Shown piece by piece: positions 7,749 to 16,099 of a DNA stretch of 64,000 bases. The number at the start of each line of letters is the position of its first letter. Position 1 is the first letter of the stretch. The stretch is from JAKAXS01 sp965279065 (GTDB taxonomy: Bacteria; Pseudomonadota; Alphaproteobacteria; Rhizobiales; Hyphomicrobiaceae), in NCBI GenBank assembly GCA_965279065.1, contig OZ257134.1, positions 2,914,001 through 2,978,000 of the forward strand, in the 5' to 3' direction. Below the pieces are notes generated by a model. That model was not told the DNA's origin, did not search any database, and saw nothing but the letters and a program-made list of their open reading frames with translations. Both the position numbers and the translations under genes were made by a program.

Positions 7749-9689
7749 TTAGGGACGGGGCGGACGGCGTCGCTCCTGAAACCAGGAGCGATACTCCGCC
7801 ATCTTCGTGCGCTGCGCCTCCGGTGCGCGGCGCTTGCACGTCGAAATCTCGTCTCCCGTATCGGGCGCGCCCCAACGCAATTCCACACAGTCATTGGCGT
7901 TGTAGGCCATCTCGAGTTGCGTGGTGCGATCGATGACATCCTGCAGTGCCAGTGGCCATTGCGAACCATCGCTTCGGGCGTACGAGAATTTGCGCGCGGC
8001 GAGTTCCGCAGCAAGCACCTTGCTCAACTCTGCTTTGACGTCGGCAGCGCTTTTGTCCTTCGGCATGGCGTAGCGCTCGGGTCGGCGCTCGACCCTATCG
8101 GGAAAGCCTCGCACGACGTCGATGGCGATCAGCAGACGCAGATCGCGCGACGGGGTCGCAAAATCCTCCCAGGCCCCCGTGGTTTCGAAGATGGATGCGC
8201 CGTCGGGAATCGCAACGACCGGTCCTCCGCCGGCTTGGAATTTTCGCCCATTTTCGACCGAGGTCACGCGAGTCTTAACTTGCTCTTCAAGAGCGGTGAT
8301 CACTTCCGTCAGGGCGCGAAATGGATCCAGCGGTGCAGGCGACATCACATCGTCCATGCGGTCGTAGAACTCTTCAATCGTGAGCTTGGATTGATCCAGC
8401 GAGAAGTCGCCGTACGCTGCATTCTTCTCGATTTCGGAATTGGTCAACCGCCGCAACCCCCCTGCCTTATCGGCGACGATGGGGCGGAAACGCTTGAATC
8501 CAGGGCCACCCAGGGCCGGGTCCTGGGCGAAAAGAAAGTTCCCTCGCCAAAACCGCTTGCGGGCAACGGTCCCGTCCGGCTGCCCATCCACCGCGAGAAA
8601 CACACCCGCCGCGCCTTCGGACTGCGGTATCCGTCTCGTCAGCACCAAGACGTGACCGTAGGGATCGGCATAGATGGTCCCCGGTCGCAGAGCGTCCTGC
8701 GTGAGCGGAACGGGATAGTAGTCCGTTTCGTTGGCGTTCGACGCTGTCCGCGCATTCCCCGAATGAACGCCATTGGCCAGCGTCGTCCGCAGGTAGTAAC
8801 CGAATCCGGGGACGAGGCCCGGCGGCTTGGGCGGAAGTTTCGAAGGCGCCGCAGCTGGAGCTGAGTCAAAGAATCCGAACAGCCCCTCTTGCGCAACGGT
8901 CTGCACGGGAGGCGCCTCGGGCGGCTCCTGGTCTTGGATGTTCCACCATTGGGGACACCGCGGCGCCTGACCTCCAGTGCCCCGGTTGCATTTCGCATAT
9001 CCGAACGGCAGTCCCATCTTGAATGCGAAGTAGGCGCGCAAGAAGTAGGGGAGGTCCGCGCAATCCGGACGGATCAGGAGACCCTTCTCATCTTCACGCA
9101 GACCCAGATGATTGAACAGGATGTTGCGAGATCGGTCCCGCAGGACGTCATGAAGAGCCGGCCATGACAGTGACGCCTCAAGCGGCGCGTCGAAGAGTTT
9201 TTCAATCCAGGCCGAGTACAAATTTTCCGTCGAGCGGCTCCAGCGGTCCCGCAGCGGCCAAACGTCTTTGCCGGCCCGCGGTGGAGGTGGGGCGGCCCGA
9301 CGGACGGCAATCTCGCGATCAACCGCTGCACACTCTCCCGTCTGCCCGTTGCGCACGAGCTTGGCGCGCCACGAACCGGGGGCTGGCGATGCGACCTCGG
9401 CAAACCAAAAGTACGGTGGTCCACCGTGCCTCTCTGTCGACTTGGCGGCCACGCTGCCGTCCGGAGAGACCAGCGAAAGCTCGCCGCCAAGCTCCTGCTC
9501 AACCGCAACGATGACGCGCAGCGGCGAGCCCTTCGATGGTTGCAAAGGCGAGGATAGAACCGCGACGTCGAAAGTGTCTTTGCACGCATCAACCGGGCTC
9601 ACAGCGCGGGCGCTCGCTGCAGATGCGAGAACCGCACCGGTGATCAGGACAAGTCTGATCCCATCAGGACAACGGCGGGCAGAAATCAC
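7749..9689 (-). CDS. Large secreted protein of unknown function, possible papain-like (C...H) fold
   Basis: A 646-residue protein with a signal peptide (about residues 1-29, ending ASARA). I do not recognise the family with confidence. After an N-terminal beta-rich part (about 38-130, including PGSWRAKLVRNG) there is a proline-rich linker, then a segment rich in conserved-looking aromatics. It includes DCADLPYFLRAYFAF followed by FGYAKCNRG, and about 120 residues later GTIYADPYGHVLVLTR. The order Cys, then a hydrophobic helix, then a strand carrying GHV is what NlpC/P60 or transglutaminase-like cysteine peptidases show, so a periplasmic hydrolase is possible. The C-terminal part ends in a basic proline tail. 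It stands alone between the globin and the RHH regulator. Confidence 0.7.
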   Translation of the reverse strand: MISARRCPDGIRLVLITGAVLASAASARAVSPVDACKDTFDVAVLSSPLQPSKGSPLRVIVAVEQELGGELSLVSPDGSVAAKSTERHGGPPYFWFAEVASPAPGSWRAKLVRNGQTGECAAVDREIAVRRAAPPPPRAGKDVWPLRDRWSRSTENLYSAWIEKLFDAPLEASLSWPALHDVLRDRSRNILFNHLGLREDEKGLLIRPDCADLPYFLRAYFAFKMGLPFGYAKCNRGTGGQAPRCPQWWNIQDQEPPEAPPVQTVAQEGLFGFFDSAPAAAPSKLPPKPPGLVPGFGYYLRTTLANGVHSGNARTASNANETDYYPVPLTQDALRPGTIYADPYGHVLVLTRRIPQSEGAAGVFLAVDGQPDGTVARKRFWRGNFLFAQDPALGGPGFKRFRPIVADKAGGLRRLTNSEIEKNAAYGDFSLDQSKLTIEEFYDRMDDVMSPAPLDPFRALTEVITALEEQVKTRVTSVENGRKFQAGGGPVVAIPDGASIFETTGAWEDFATPSRDLRLLIAIDVVRGFPDRVERRPERYAMPKDKSAADVKAELSKVLAAELAARKFSYARSDGSQWPLALQDVIDRTTQLEMAYNANDCVELRWGAPDTGDEISTCKRRAPEAQRTKMAEYRSWFQERRRPPRP

Positions 9690-9811
9690 CAGATCCCCCT
9701 GACCAGCTCAAGGGATCGAAATTACGCAGAAACTCCGGACCGGACCAAGCAAAATGGCGGATCGATCAGACTGATAATGATGCGGGATATCTCCCCGATA
9801 ATCCTTGCAAT

Positions 9812-9848
9812 ATGGTCCTGACCATCCATATACCATCCACATGGATGG
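9812..9848. promoter_or_regulatory. Two palindromes before the RHH regulator gene (putative autoregulatory operator)
   Basis: ATGGTC-ct-GACCAT at 9812-9825 and CCATCC-acat-GGATGG at 9833-9848 are both perfect dyads with 6-bp arms, separated by seven bases. The second runs into the Shine-Dalgarno of the RHH gene that starts at 9857. RHH repressors usually bind tandem short dyads overlapping their own promoters, so autoregulation of the RHH-esterase unit is likely; binding is inferred. Confidence 0.5.
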
Positions 9849-9856
9849 AGGAAAGC

Positions 9857-10276
9857 ATGTCAGCAACCGTACATAACCTGCGCGAAAAAGGGGGCGAAAC
9901 CGAAAAGCTGACGCTCAACCTCGGTTTCGTCGATTTGGGTCGGATCGATCTTCTGGTTCAGGAGAATTTCTATTCAAACCGTTCGGACTTCATCCGGACG
10001 GCAATCCGCAGACAACTCGACGCCCACTCGGACGTGGTGACGCAATCTTTGGCGCGGCACACGCTCGAACTCGGATTACGCGATTACACAGTTGATGAAC
10101 TCGAACGACATCGGTCGGCAGGCTCGCAACTGCACATCAAGGTTCTGGGGCTCGCGCGCATCGCATCGGACGTGACCCCGGACTTGGCGCGCGCGGTGAT
10201 CGCCTCGATTACCGTCCTCGGGGCCCTTCAGGCCAGCGCCGAAGTGAAAGCCGCGCTCGCAGATCGCGTTCGTTAG
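9857..10276 (+). CDS. CopG-like ribbon-helix-helix transcriptional regulator
   Basis: A 139-residue protein from the ATG at 9857, chosen for the Shine-Dalgarno GGAGG at 9847-9851; an ATG at 9812 would place the palindromes inside the gene. The N-terminal part reads EKLTLNLGFVDLGRIDLLVQENFYSNRSDFIRT if one joins its two halves: a beta strand, a first helix, the turn YSNRSDF and a second helix, the RHH_1/CopG fold. The C-terminal 80 residues (helix with LHIKVLGLARIA and repeated hydrophobics) look like an effector or oligomerisation domain. The PHB-depolymerase-family esterase follows 22 bp later, so the pair is probably an operon repressed by this protein. Confidence 0.78.
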   Translation: MSATVHNLREKGGETEKLTLNLGFVDLGRIDLLVQENFYSNRSDFIRTAIRRQLDAHSDVVTQSLARHTLELGLRDYTVDELERHRSAGSQLHIKVLGLARIASDVTPDLARAVIASITVLGALQASAEVKAALADRVR

Positions 10277-10298
10277 TCCAGCAGCAACAGGAATATTC

Positions 10299-11519
10299 AT
10301 GACCCGCAATCTCTCGACGGCCATGCGCCGGGCGATGAAACTGACGCGCGCCGCCGACGTGATGGGCGCCACCCGTGCAATACAGGATGCATTGTCGTTC
10401 GGAAGACCTCGGCCGGTCGACGCCGCGGTTGGCGTACCGTCGATCGCATTGCGCGGTCCAGATCCGGACGTTGTCCGCGAGCCTGTCGCTCCTATCGCGC
10501 GGAAAGAAGAGCCGGCCGCACAGCGGCCCCAGAAGCCGCTGTCCGAAGTCATCGGCATCCTAAAGGTGGGTCGCGCCAAAATTCTGGACGTGCCGGCCTC
10601 GCGCACGCCCCCGGTCAGAACACCGGTTGGCGCCCAATTTCTGTCGCGCGTGTCCTCGGCGGAAGCCGGTGCGCGGCGGTACAAGCTCTACGTGCCGGCA
10701 CCGCGAGACGAACCTCCGCGCGGCCTGATCGTCATGCTGCATGGATGTCAGCAAAACGCCGACGACTTTGCCGTCGGCACTGGCATGAACGCGGTCGCGG
10801 AAAATCACAACTTCCTCGTGGCGTATCCGCAGCAGGAAAAGTCGTCAAACGCGGCAGCCTGCTGGAACTGGTTCATGCCGGCGCATCAGCTGCGCGATCG
10901 CGGCGAACCGGCGTCGATTGCCGCAATCACTCGGACGCTGGTCGCGGAGTTCAAGGTTCCTCCAGCGCGCGTCTTCGTAGCCGGACTTTCGGCGGGTGGT
11001 GCCATGGCAGCGGTTCTCGCCGAGACGTACCCCGATCTGTACGCCGCCGCGGGAGTTCATTCCGGCCTGGCCTATGGTAGCGCAACCGATGTGATGTCGG
11101 CCTTCTCGGCCATGCGTGGCGACAGACGTTCGCCTCGCCTTGTGCGCGGCAATGCCGCTTCCGGTGTTGCGAGAATGATCATCTTTCAGGGCAGCGCCGA
11201 TGCAACGGTGCACCCGTCAAACGCGCAGGAACTCGTCAACGGGTCCGCTGACTCAAGCTGGAAAAATACCGAGCAGCCGGCAAGCAATCATAACGGGCGC
11301 AACGTTGCCCGTGAGATCTATGAAGATCGACACGGATCCAGCAGGATGGAGGTCTGGCGCATCGAAGGAGCCGGGCATGCCTGGTCGGGCGGGGATTCCG
11401 ACGGATCCTTCACGGATCCAAAGGGCCCAAACGCATCCGAAGAGATGGTCCGATTCTTCCTCGAAAAAGAGACGGCGAGGGCTGGAGATGACCCTCGCCG
11501 CCCGAGAACGCGGAAGTGA
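10299..11519 (+). CDS. PHB depolymerase family esterase (alpha/beta hydrolase)
   Basis: A 406-residue hydrolase of the extracellular polyhydroxybutyrate depolymerase/LpqC esterase family. The first 120 residues are a basic, low-complexity region without a clear signal peptide. The hydrolase domain begins with YKLYVPA. It has the oxyanion-hole motif MLHGCQQNADDFA (about 146-158), the nucleophile elbow GLSAGGA with S231, and a C-terminal GAGHAWSGG holding the catalytic His. Family members hydrolyse PHB or small aryl esters; the actual substrate is unknown. The gene is co-directional with, and 22 bp behind, the RHH regulator. It converges on the second formyl-CoA transferase gene with only 3 bp between the stops. 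Confidence 0.88.
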   Translation: MTRNLSTAMRRAMKLTRAADVMGATRAIQDALSFGRPRPVDAAVGVPSIALRGPDPDVVREPVAPIARKEEPAAQRPQKPLSEVIGILKVGRAKILDVPASRTPPVRTPVGAQFLSRVSSAEAGARRYKLYVPAPRDEPPRGLIVMLHGCQQNADDFAVGTGMNAVAENHNFLVAYPQQEKSSNAAACWNWFMPAHQLRDRGEPASIAAITRTLVAEFKVPPARVFVAGLSAGGAMAAVLAETYPDLYAAAGVHSGLAYGSATDVMSAFSAMRGDRRSPRLVRGNAASGVARMIIFQGSADATVHPSNAQELVNGSADSSWKNTEQPASNHNGRNVAREIYEDRHGSSRMEVWRIEGAGHAWSGGDSDGSFTDPKGPNASEEMVRFFLEKETARAGDDPRRPRTRK

Positions 11520-11522
11520 TGG

Positions 11523-12797
11523 CTATTCCGCGGCAATGACGATCTGTTCACCCAGTGCTCCGCTCGCCCAGATCTGCGCGATACGGCGTTCGTCGAAGCG
11601 CAACACGTTACGAAGGATCTCATCGGTGTGTTCGCCGAGCAGCGGCGAACGCTCCACCACGGTCGGGCTGTCCGAAAGCTTGATCGGGTTACCCACGGAG
11701 AGATAGTTGCCACGTACGGGGTGAGCGACCTCGACGACAGTGCCTGACGCCCGCAGCGATGGGTCCTCGGCGATTTCCTTCATCGAGAGGATCGGTCCGC
11801 AGGGAATGTGGTCGTCGGTGAGGATTGCCATCGCCTCGAACTTCGTCTTGGTCATTGTCCACTCCTCGATCGTATCGAAGATGGACTTCAGCCGTGGCAG
11901 ACGCGCCGCCGGCGTGGCGTAGTCGGGATGCGTGATCCACTCGTCCTTGCCGATGACCCTGCAGATCTGCGCCCACACCGGCGCCTGAGCGACGAAGTAG
12001 ATGTAGGCGTTGGGATCGGTCTCCCAACCCTTGCACTTCAGGATCCAACCAGGCTGGCCGCCGCCCGACGCATTGCCGGCGCGTGGCACGGTGTCACCGA
12101 ATGTGCCGTTGGGGTATTGCGGATACTCTGTCATCGGCCCGCGTTCGACGCGCTGCTGGTCACGCAGCTTTACGCGGCAGAGATTCAGCACGCCGTCCTG
12201 CATAGCCGCGTCGACGCGCTGCCCACGCCCGGAAACCGTACGCTGGAACAGCGCCGTCACAATGCCGAGCGCCAGATGCAAACCCGTGCCCGAGTCACCG
12301 ATCTGCGCACCGGTTATCAGCGGCGGACCATCGTCGAAGCCGGTCGTGGACGCGGCACCGCCCGCGCACTGCGCCACGTTCTCATACACCTTGCAATCTT
12401 GATACGGCCCTGGGCCGAACCCCTTGATCGACGCCACGATCATGCGTGGATTGAGTTCCTGGATCCGCGTCCAGGAAAAGCCCATGCGGTCCAGCACGCC
12501 GGGCGCAAAATTCTCCACCAGCACGTCGCAGCTCTTCACCAGGTCCTCCAGCACGGCCTTTCCGTCTGGCGTCTTAGTGTTGAGCGTTATCGATCGCTTG
12601 TTGTGGTTGAGCATGGTGAAATACAGGCTGTCGGCGTTCGGCACATCGCGCAGCTGCGTGCGCGTCACGTCGCCGATGCCGGGCTTTTCCACCTTGATCA
12701 CATCCGCGCCGAACCACGCCAGCAGTTGTGTGCAGGTCGGGCCGGACTGGACATGCGTGAAGTCCAGGATGCGCACGCCTTCGAGTGCCTTGCCCAC
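11523..12797 (-). CDS. frc: Formyl-CoA:oxalate CoA-transferase, paralogue 2
   Basis: A 424-residue class III CoA-transferase, which moves CoA from formyl-CoA to oxalate and so feeds oxalyl-CoA decarboxylase. It aligns almost end to end with the copy at 18691-19941: the starts GKALEGVRILDFTHVQSGP and TKALDGIKIIDFTHVQAGP are nearly the same. The catalytic aspartate is D168 in ITGAQIGDSG, and the flexible glycine loop ASGGGQPGWILKCKGW is present. It differs near the active site (GDSGTGLH instead of GDSNTGMH) and in a more diverged C-terminus, so a different acyl partner is possible. The gene is transcribed away from the oxalate transporter, and the 19-bp dyad S1 lies 131 bp upstream of its start. 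Confidence 0.88.
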   Translation of the reverse strand: MGKALEGVRILDFTHVQSGPTCTQLLAWFGADVIKVEKPGIGDVTRTQLRDVPNADSLYFTMLNHNKRSITLNTKTPDGKAVLEDLVKSCDVLVENFAPGVLDRMGFSWTRIQELNPRMIVASIKGFGPGPYQDCKVYENVAQCAGGAASTTGFDDGPPLITGAQIGDSGTGLHLALGIVTALFQRTVSGRGQRVDAAMQDGVLNLCRVKLRDQQRVERGPMTEYPQYPNGTFGDTVPRAGNASGGGQPGWILKCKGWETDPNAYIYFVAQAPVWAQICRVIGKDEWITHPDYATPAARLPRLKSIFDTIEEWTMTKTKFEAMAILTDDHIPCGPILSMKEIAEDPSLRASGTVVEVAHPVRGNYLSVGNPIKLSDSPTVVERSPLLGEHTDEILRNVLRFDERRIAQIWASGALGEQIVIAAE

Positions 12798-12927
12798 AGG
12801 GAACCCTCCAAAGTTCTCGCCGCGTCACGAAGCTTGCATGCACCGCTGGGAAACTAGCCCGTCCGCGTGATCAGACGTCGCATCGTCGCCGTATAACGTG
12901 AAGGCTCCGAGCCAACGTCGTCACAAT

Positions 12928-12946
12928 CTGGCATGCCAGATGCCAA
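12928..12946. promoter_or_regulatory. GntR-type operator S1 (upstream of frc paralogue 2)
   Basis: CTGGCATGCCAGATGCCAA fits the 19-bp dyad CTGGNAT-N5-ATNCCAG that recurs in this cluster, with one mismatch at the last base. It also contains the perfect 14-bp palindrome TCTGGCATGCCAGA (12927-12940). It lies in the divergent region between frc paralogue 2 and the 51-codon gene. Confidence 0.6.
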
Positions 12947-13080
12947 TTGTCAAATCTTCCTACCCAGTCGGGTGGGGTGGGTTGGGATACGCCACCCATG
13001 CATACCTGAATGCCAAAGGCATGCATTTTTTGCAATGCTGCGATGCGGCCAGCAGCCTTTGCAAACCGCAATCAAACTAA

Positions 13081-13099
13081 TAGGTATCTGGCATGCCAG
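13081..13099. promoter_or_regulatory. GntR-type operator S2 (upstream of the 51-codon gene)
   Basis: TAGGTATCTGGCATGCCAG matches the right half of the cluster's dyad (ATGCCAG) exactly and the left half at GGTAT. It contains the 12-bp palindrome CTGGCATGCCAG. It ends 35 bp before the small gene's ATG, so a bound regulator would cover its promoter. Apart from S1 and S2, I see no gene or other site in the 337 bp between 12798 and 13134. Confidence 0.55.
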
Positions 13100-13134
13100 T
13101 GATGGCTCTCTGGCAAAGATATGGAGAAACTGAG

Positions 13135-13290
13135 ATGTCCGCACATACCTTCCGTTATGCTGCACCGCGCTCGTTCGGCGATCGCGCCTGGGCCGTGTTG
13201 TCGGCTGTCCTAAAGCGGACCGGCGAGATCTATGACCGCAATGACGCGGCCAAAAAGTCCCGTCTTTCGTGGCACTATTTCTCCGCGTGA
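13135..13290 (+). CDS. Small 51-residue protein in the oxalate regulon, unknown function
   Basis: A short reading frame starting MSAHTFRYAAPRSFGD and ending SWHYFSA. It is too small to trust alone, but it has a Shine-Dalgarno-like GGAGA (13123-13127) seven bases before the ATG, operator S2 just upstream and a perfect 28-bp terminator hairpin 13 bp after its stop. These boundaries make a monocistronic gene under the same control as the oxalate genes plausible. It is basic and aromatic, with no membrane helix and no motif I recognise. A short metal- or enzyme-associated protein, or a regulatory transcript, are alternatives. Confidence 0.55.
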   Translation: MSAHTFRYAAPRSFGDRAWAVLSAVLKRTGEIYDRNDAAKKSRLSWHYFSA

Positions 13291-13303
13291 CGGCCGGATG
13301 ACG

Positions 13304-13342
13304 GCATCCTCGGGCTCGAGCCCGAGGATGCATTTTCTCGGC
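13304..13342 (+). terminator. Rho-independent terminator after the 51-codon gene
   Basis: Positions 13304-13331 form a perfect 28-bp inverted repeat (left arm GCATCCTCGGGCTC) followed by a T-rich stretch ATTTTCTC. It ends the 51-codon transcript and insulates it from the transporter gene. In the AT-rich stretch 13343-13607 I see no gene; operator S3 follows. Confidence 0.85.
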
Positions 13343-13607
13343 GAAAGCTATAATATATTGGAATATATACAAAAATCAGACATGCGCCAAACTTGATCCA
13401 GCCGACTACGTTTCCGGCACCGGCCGAAGCCCGGAGATTTAACAATTTTCTAAAATAATTTTTGGCCTTCCCGAGTTGACTAACGTCCGCCTCGAATAAT
13501 CGTTATTTTTGAAATCTCTGCCTCCCTCTGAACGAGTGGCAGTTAAGGCCGAATCACGGCCATTTTGCCCCCTCCTCGCGCTCTTCCGCGGCATTTTGCC
13601 TTGCCAT

Positions 13608-13626
13608 CTGGCATTCGGTATACCAG
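13608..13626. promoter_or_regulatory. GntR-type operator S3 (upstream of the oxalate transporter)
   Basis: CTGGCATTCGGTATACCAG is a near-perfect copy of the 19-bp dyad CTGGNAT-N5-ATNCCAG, with half-sites CTGGCAT and ATACCAG. It lies 95 bp before the transporter start codon at 13721, in the expected promoter region. Confidence 0.65.
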
Positions 13627-13720
13627 AATGACCTCGGTAAGTTCATCTGCAACAATGAGCGAGGCCAGAGGAATCATTGCTTCCTACTGGAAATGTCGCT
13701 CAAACGAGGAGAGCGCACAA

Positions 13721-15040
13721 ATGTCGGACGGTACACGGGCATCTGCGGGGCCGGGAGGCAACGCTCTGAGCAATCGCTGGCTTCAGCTTATTATCGGCGT
13801 CGCCTGTATGGTCGCCGCCTCGAACATCCAATACTCCTGGACGCTTTTCGTCCCTGCGATCCAACAGGAGCACAACTGGACCCGCGCCGCGATCCAGGTG
13901 GCGTTCACGATCTTCGTGGTGGTCCAGACCTGGGGGACACCAATCGTCGGATATTACGTCGACCGATATGGCCCGCGGACGGTCGTCCTCGTCGGCGGTG
14001 TTTTGGTCGGACTCGGCTGGGTGGTCAACTCTTACGCCACTTCCCTTTACGGCTTCTATCTTGGATCGGTGCTGGGCGGGATGGGCGTCGGCTGCGTCTA
14101 CGCAACATGCATCAACAATGCACTTAAATGGTTCCCTGATCGCCGCGGACTGGCAGCTGGTCTCACGGCAGCAGGCTACGGCTCGGGCACGATCCTGACG
14201 ATCATTCCGATCGCCAACACGATCGCCAGCTCCGGTTACAAAACGGCCTTCTTCGAGTTCGGTCTCATCCAGGGCGCCGTGATCCTCCTCGTCGCAGGTT
14301 TCCTCCGCGCCCCCAAGGAAGGCGAAACGACATTTTCGGAGCATGTCGTGCAGTCGCGCCGCGACTACACGCTCGGAGAAGCCCTTCGCACGCCGGTCTT
14401 CTGGGTCATGCTCGTCATGTTCACCTGCACGGTAACCGGTGGTCTCATGGCAGTCGCCCAGCTGGGTGTCATTGCCCAGGATCTCGGCGTGAAGGAAATG
14501 CCGGTCAACTTCTACTTCTTCGTCATGGCCGCTCTGCCAATGGCCCTCATGATGGACCGCATCATGAACGGCATCTCACGGCCACTGTTCGGCTGGATCT
14601 CGGATCACATCGGCCGCGAAATGACGATGTTCATCGCGTTCTCCCTCGAAGGCATTGGCATTCTCGCACTCGGCACCTTTGGCCACGACCCGTGGATGTT
14701 CGTGATCCTGTCGGGCATCGTCTTCCTGGCTTGGGGTGAGGTCTATAGCCTCTTCAGCGCGACGGCCGGCGACACGTTCGGCACCAAGCACATCGGAAAG
14801 ATCTATGGCGTCCTCTATTGCGCCAAGGGTATCGCCGCTCTGCTCGTACCCTTCGGTAACCTTCTCATGGAGTACACGGGCACCTGGTCGACCGTGCTCT
14901 ACATCATGAGCGCCATGGACATCACCGCCGCCTTGGCAGCCGTCTTCATCCTCCGACCGCTCCTTCGGCGGCATCATGCCCAGAACGGCGTGGTCATCGA
15001 CGGACGTGGAAAACAAATTGGCGGACGCGCTTTGGCCTGA
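13721..15040 (+). CDS. oxlT: OxlT-like oxalate/formate antiporter (MFS)
   Basis: A 439-residue major facilitator with about 12 membrane helices. In Oxalobacter, OxlT exchanges oxalate for the formate made by decarboxylation. The ATG at 13721 is preceded by GAGGAGAG (13706-13713); longer in-frame starts would run through operator S3 and are rejected. The family's early signature IQYSWTLFVPAIQ is present, as is MFS motif A-like GYYVDRYGPR. The late motif VLYCAKGIAALLVPFGN places a lysine where OxlT has its substrate-binding Lys355, and ISRPLFGWISDHIGR lies near the OxlT Arg272 region. Position between the frc and oxc genes supports oxalate as substrate, though related carriers move other carboxylates. 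Confidence 0.87.
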   Translation: MSDGTRASAGPGGNALSNRWLQLIIGVACMVAASNIQYSWTLFVPAIQQEHNWTRAAIQVAFTIFVVVQTWGTPIVGYYVDRYGPRTVVLVGGVLVGLGWVVNSYATSLYGFYLGSVLGGMGVGCVYATCINNALKWFPDRRGLAAGLTAAGYGSGTILTIIPIANTIASSGYKTAFFEFGLIQGAVILLVAGFLRAPKEGETTFSEHVVQSRRDYTLGEALRTPVFWVMLVMFTCTVTGGLMAVAQLGVIAQDLGVKEMPVNFYFFVMAALPMALMMDRIMNGISRPLFGWISDHIGREMTMFIAFSLEGIGILALGTFGHDPWMFVILSGIVFLAWGEVYSLFSATAGDTFGTKHIGKIYGVLYCAKGIAALLVPFGNLLMEYTGTWSTVLYIMSAMDITAALAAVFILRPLLRRHHAQNGVVIDGRGKQIGGRALA

Positions 15041-15058
15041 CCATTGCGCAAGAAAAAC

Positions 15059-15137
15059 GACGGCGGGCCGTGATGGGCCGCCGTCCGTCCTGGACAAAGT
15101 CCTGACCCGCGACCGGCGCATCGCCGGCGCGGGTCAG
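15059..15137 (+). terminator. Tandem hairpins after the oxalate transporter
   Basis: Two strong stem-loops follow the transporter stop. The first pairs ACGGCGGGCC with GGGCCGCCGT around 15059-15083 (one mismatch). The second pairs CTGACCCGC (15102-15110) with GCGGGTCAG (15129-15137) around an inner CCGGCG/CGCCGG stem. No long T-tract follows, so this may be a Rho-independent terminator of the GC-rich type or an mRNA-stabilising structure. Confidence 0.6.
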
Positions 15138-15282
15138 TGCGTTTCTAGAGGATTATCAGTTAACAGTCTCACACCCGGCTGCGACCAAAGGGGGATGCCA
15201 GCTGCTCATGCATCACACTGACGCTGCAGGCTCAGCGATTGATGGGATGGCGTTTGTCCTTGATTTATGGTCAATTCTCACC

Positions 15283-15295
15283 GGTCTGTGAGACC
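15283..15295. promoter_or_regulatory. Palindrome upstream of the GntR gene
   Basis: GGTCT-gtg-AGACC is a 5-bp-arm dyad 28 bp before the GntR start codon. It does not match the CTGGNAT-N5-ATNCCAG sites of the structural genes. It could be a weak autoregulatory site, since FadR-type GntR proteins often bind GGT...ACC, or a small hairpin in the leader. Confidence 0.3.
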
Positions 15296-15322
15296 ACCGT
15301 CTCAACTTGAAGAGGAAAAATC

Positions 15323-16057
15323 GTGGCTGAGAAGGCCCAAGCACACTGGCCGGTTTCGGAGCAGACGACTCCCGATCTTGTCCTCAAGCGCTTTGCGCCC
15401 GAGGAGACCTACAAGACGAAGGTCTACAATGCGCTGAAGCATGCCATCATCGACATGGATATCTACAGCTCGCGCGAACCAACCTGGATCGACGAGCGTC
15501 AGCTCGCCGAGAGTCTCGGAGTGAGCCGGACGCCGATCCGCGAGGCGGTCGCCATGCTGGAGCAGCAGGGATTTGTCAAATCCATGCCGCGCCGGGGCAT
15601 CATGGTGTTGAGGAAGACCAAGCGCGAAGTCGTCGAAATGATTCAGGTCTGGGCCGCCCTTGAAGGCATGGCCGCGCGCCTCGTCACGCAGCACGCCAGT
15701 GACGTCGAGATCGCACGCCTCAGATCCTTGTTCGAGAAGTTCAACGAGGGGCACAAACCCGCCGACTATCTAAGCGAGTACTCGCAGGCCAATATTCGCT
15801 TCCACCAGGCGATTATCGAGCTGACGGGATCGGCGGTTTTAGCTGAGATGACGCAAGATCTCCTGCTGCACGTGCGCGGCATCCGCCAGATCACCATCGG
15901 TCGCGACGACCGCGCGACAAAGTCAATTCAGGACCACCTCAAAATCATTGAAGCGATCGAGAAGCGCGACACCGAACTCGCCGAAAAGCTTTCGCGCGAC
16001 CACACGCTGGGACTGGCGACCTATGTGGAAACGCACGGCGAGGGAATTTTCGATTGA
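15323..16057 (+). CDS. GntR family regulator, FadR/FCD subfamily, probable oxalate-pathway regulator
   Basis: A 244-residue regulator that starts at a GTG with GAGG ten bases upstream. Residues 31-100 form the winged helix, with the GntR recognition helix LGVSRTPIREAVAMLEQQG (65-83). The rest is an all-helical FCD effector domain: ALEGMAARL, IRFHQAIIELTG and a later DHLKIIEAI supply the Asp/His residues that often bind a metal and a carboxylate ligand. It lies between the transporter and oxc, and five matching dyads in the cluster are the natural targets, so I infer it senses oxalate or a CoA ester/intermediate. Whether it represses or activates cannot be told. Confidence 0.88.
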   Translation: MAEKAQAHWPVSEQTTPDLVLKRFAPEETYKTKVYNALKHAIIDMDIYSSREPTWIDERQLAESLGVSRTPIREAVAMLEQQGFVKSMPRRGIMVLRKTKREVVEMIQVWAALEGMAARLVTQHASDVEIARLRSLFEKFNEGHKPADYLSEYSQANIRFHQAIIELTGSAVLAEMTQDLLLHVRGIRQITIGRDDRATKSIQDHLKIIEAIEKRDTELAEKLSRDHTLGLATYVETHGEGIFD

Positions 16058-16099
16058 GGGCTGGCGCGGCGTACTCCGCCGACCTGCACGCGCCAGGCT

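Noticed and set aside
7527..8864. Open frame of about 445 codons antisense to the 646-residue secreted protein
   Set aside because: No recognisable motif, no ribosome-binding site, and it runs across the truncated hemoglobin gene and a non-coding gap.
9812..9848. CRISPR-like or integron-like repeats
   Set aside because: The short repeats here are palindromic operator-type sites; nowhere in the window did I see regularly spaced direct repeats with unique spacers.
13565..13720. Longer N-terminus for the oxalate transporter
   Set aside because: The extension would run through operator S3 and has no conserved sequence; GAGGAGAG supports the ATG at 13721.
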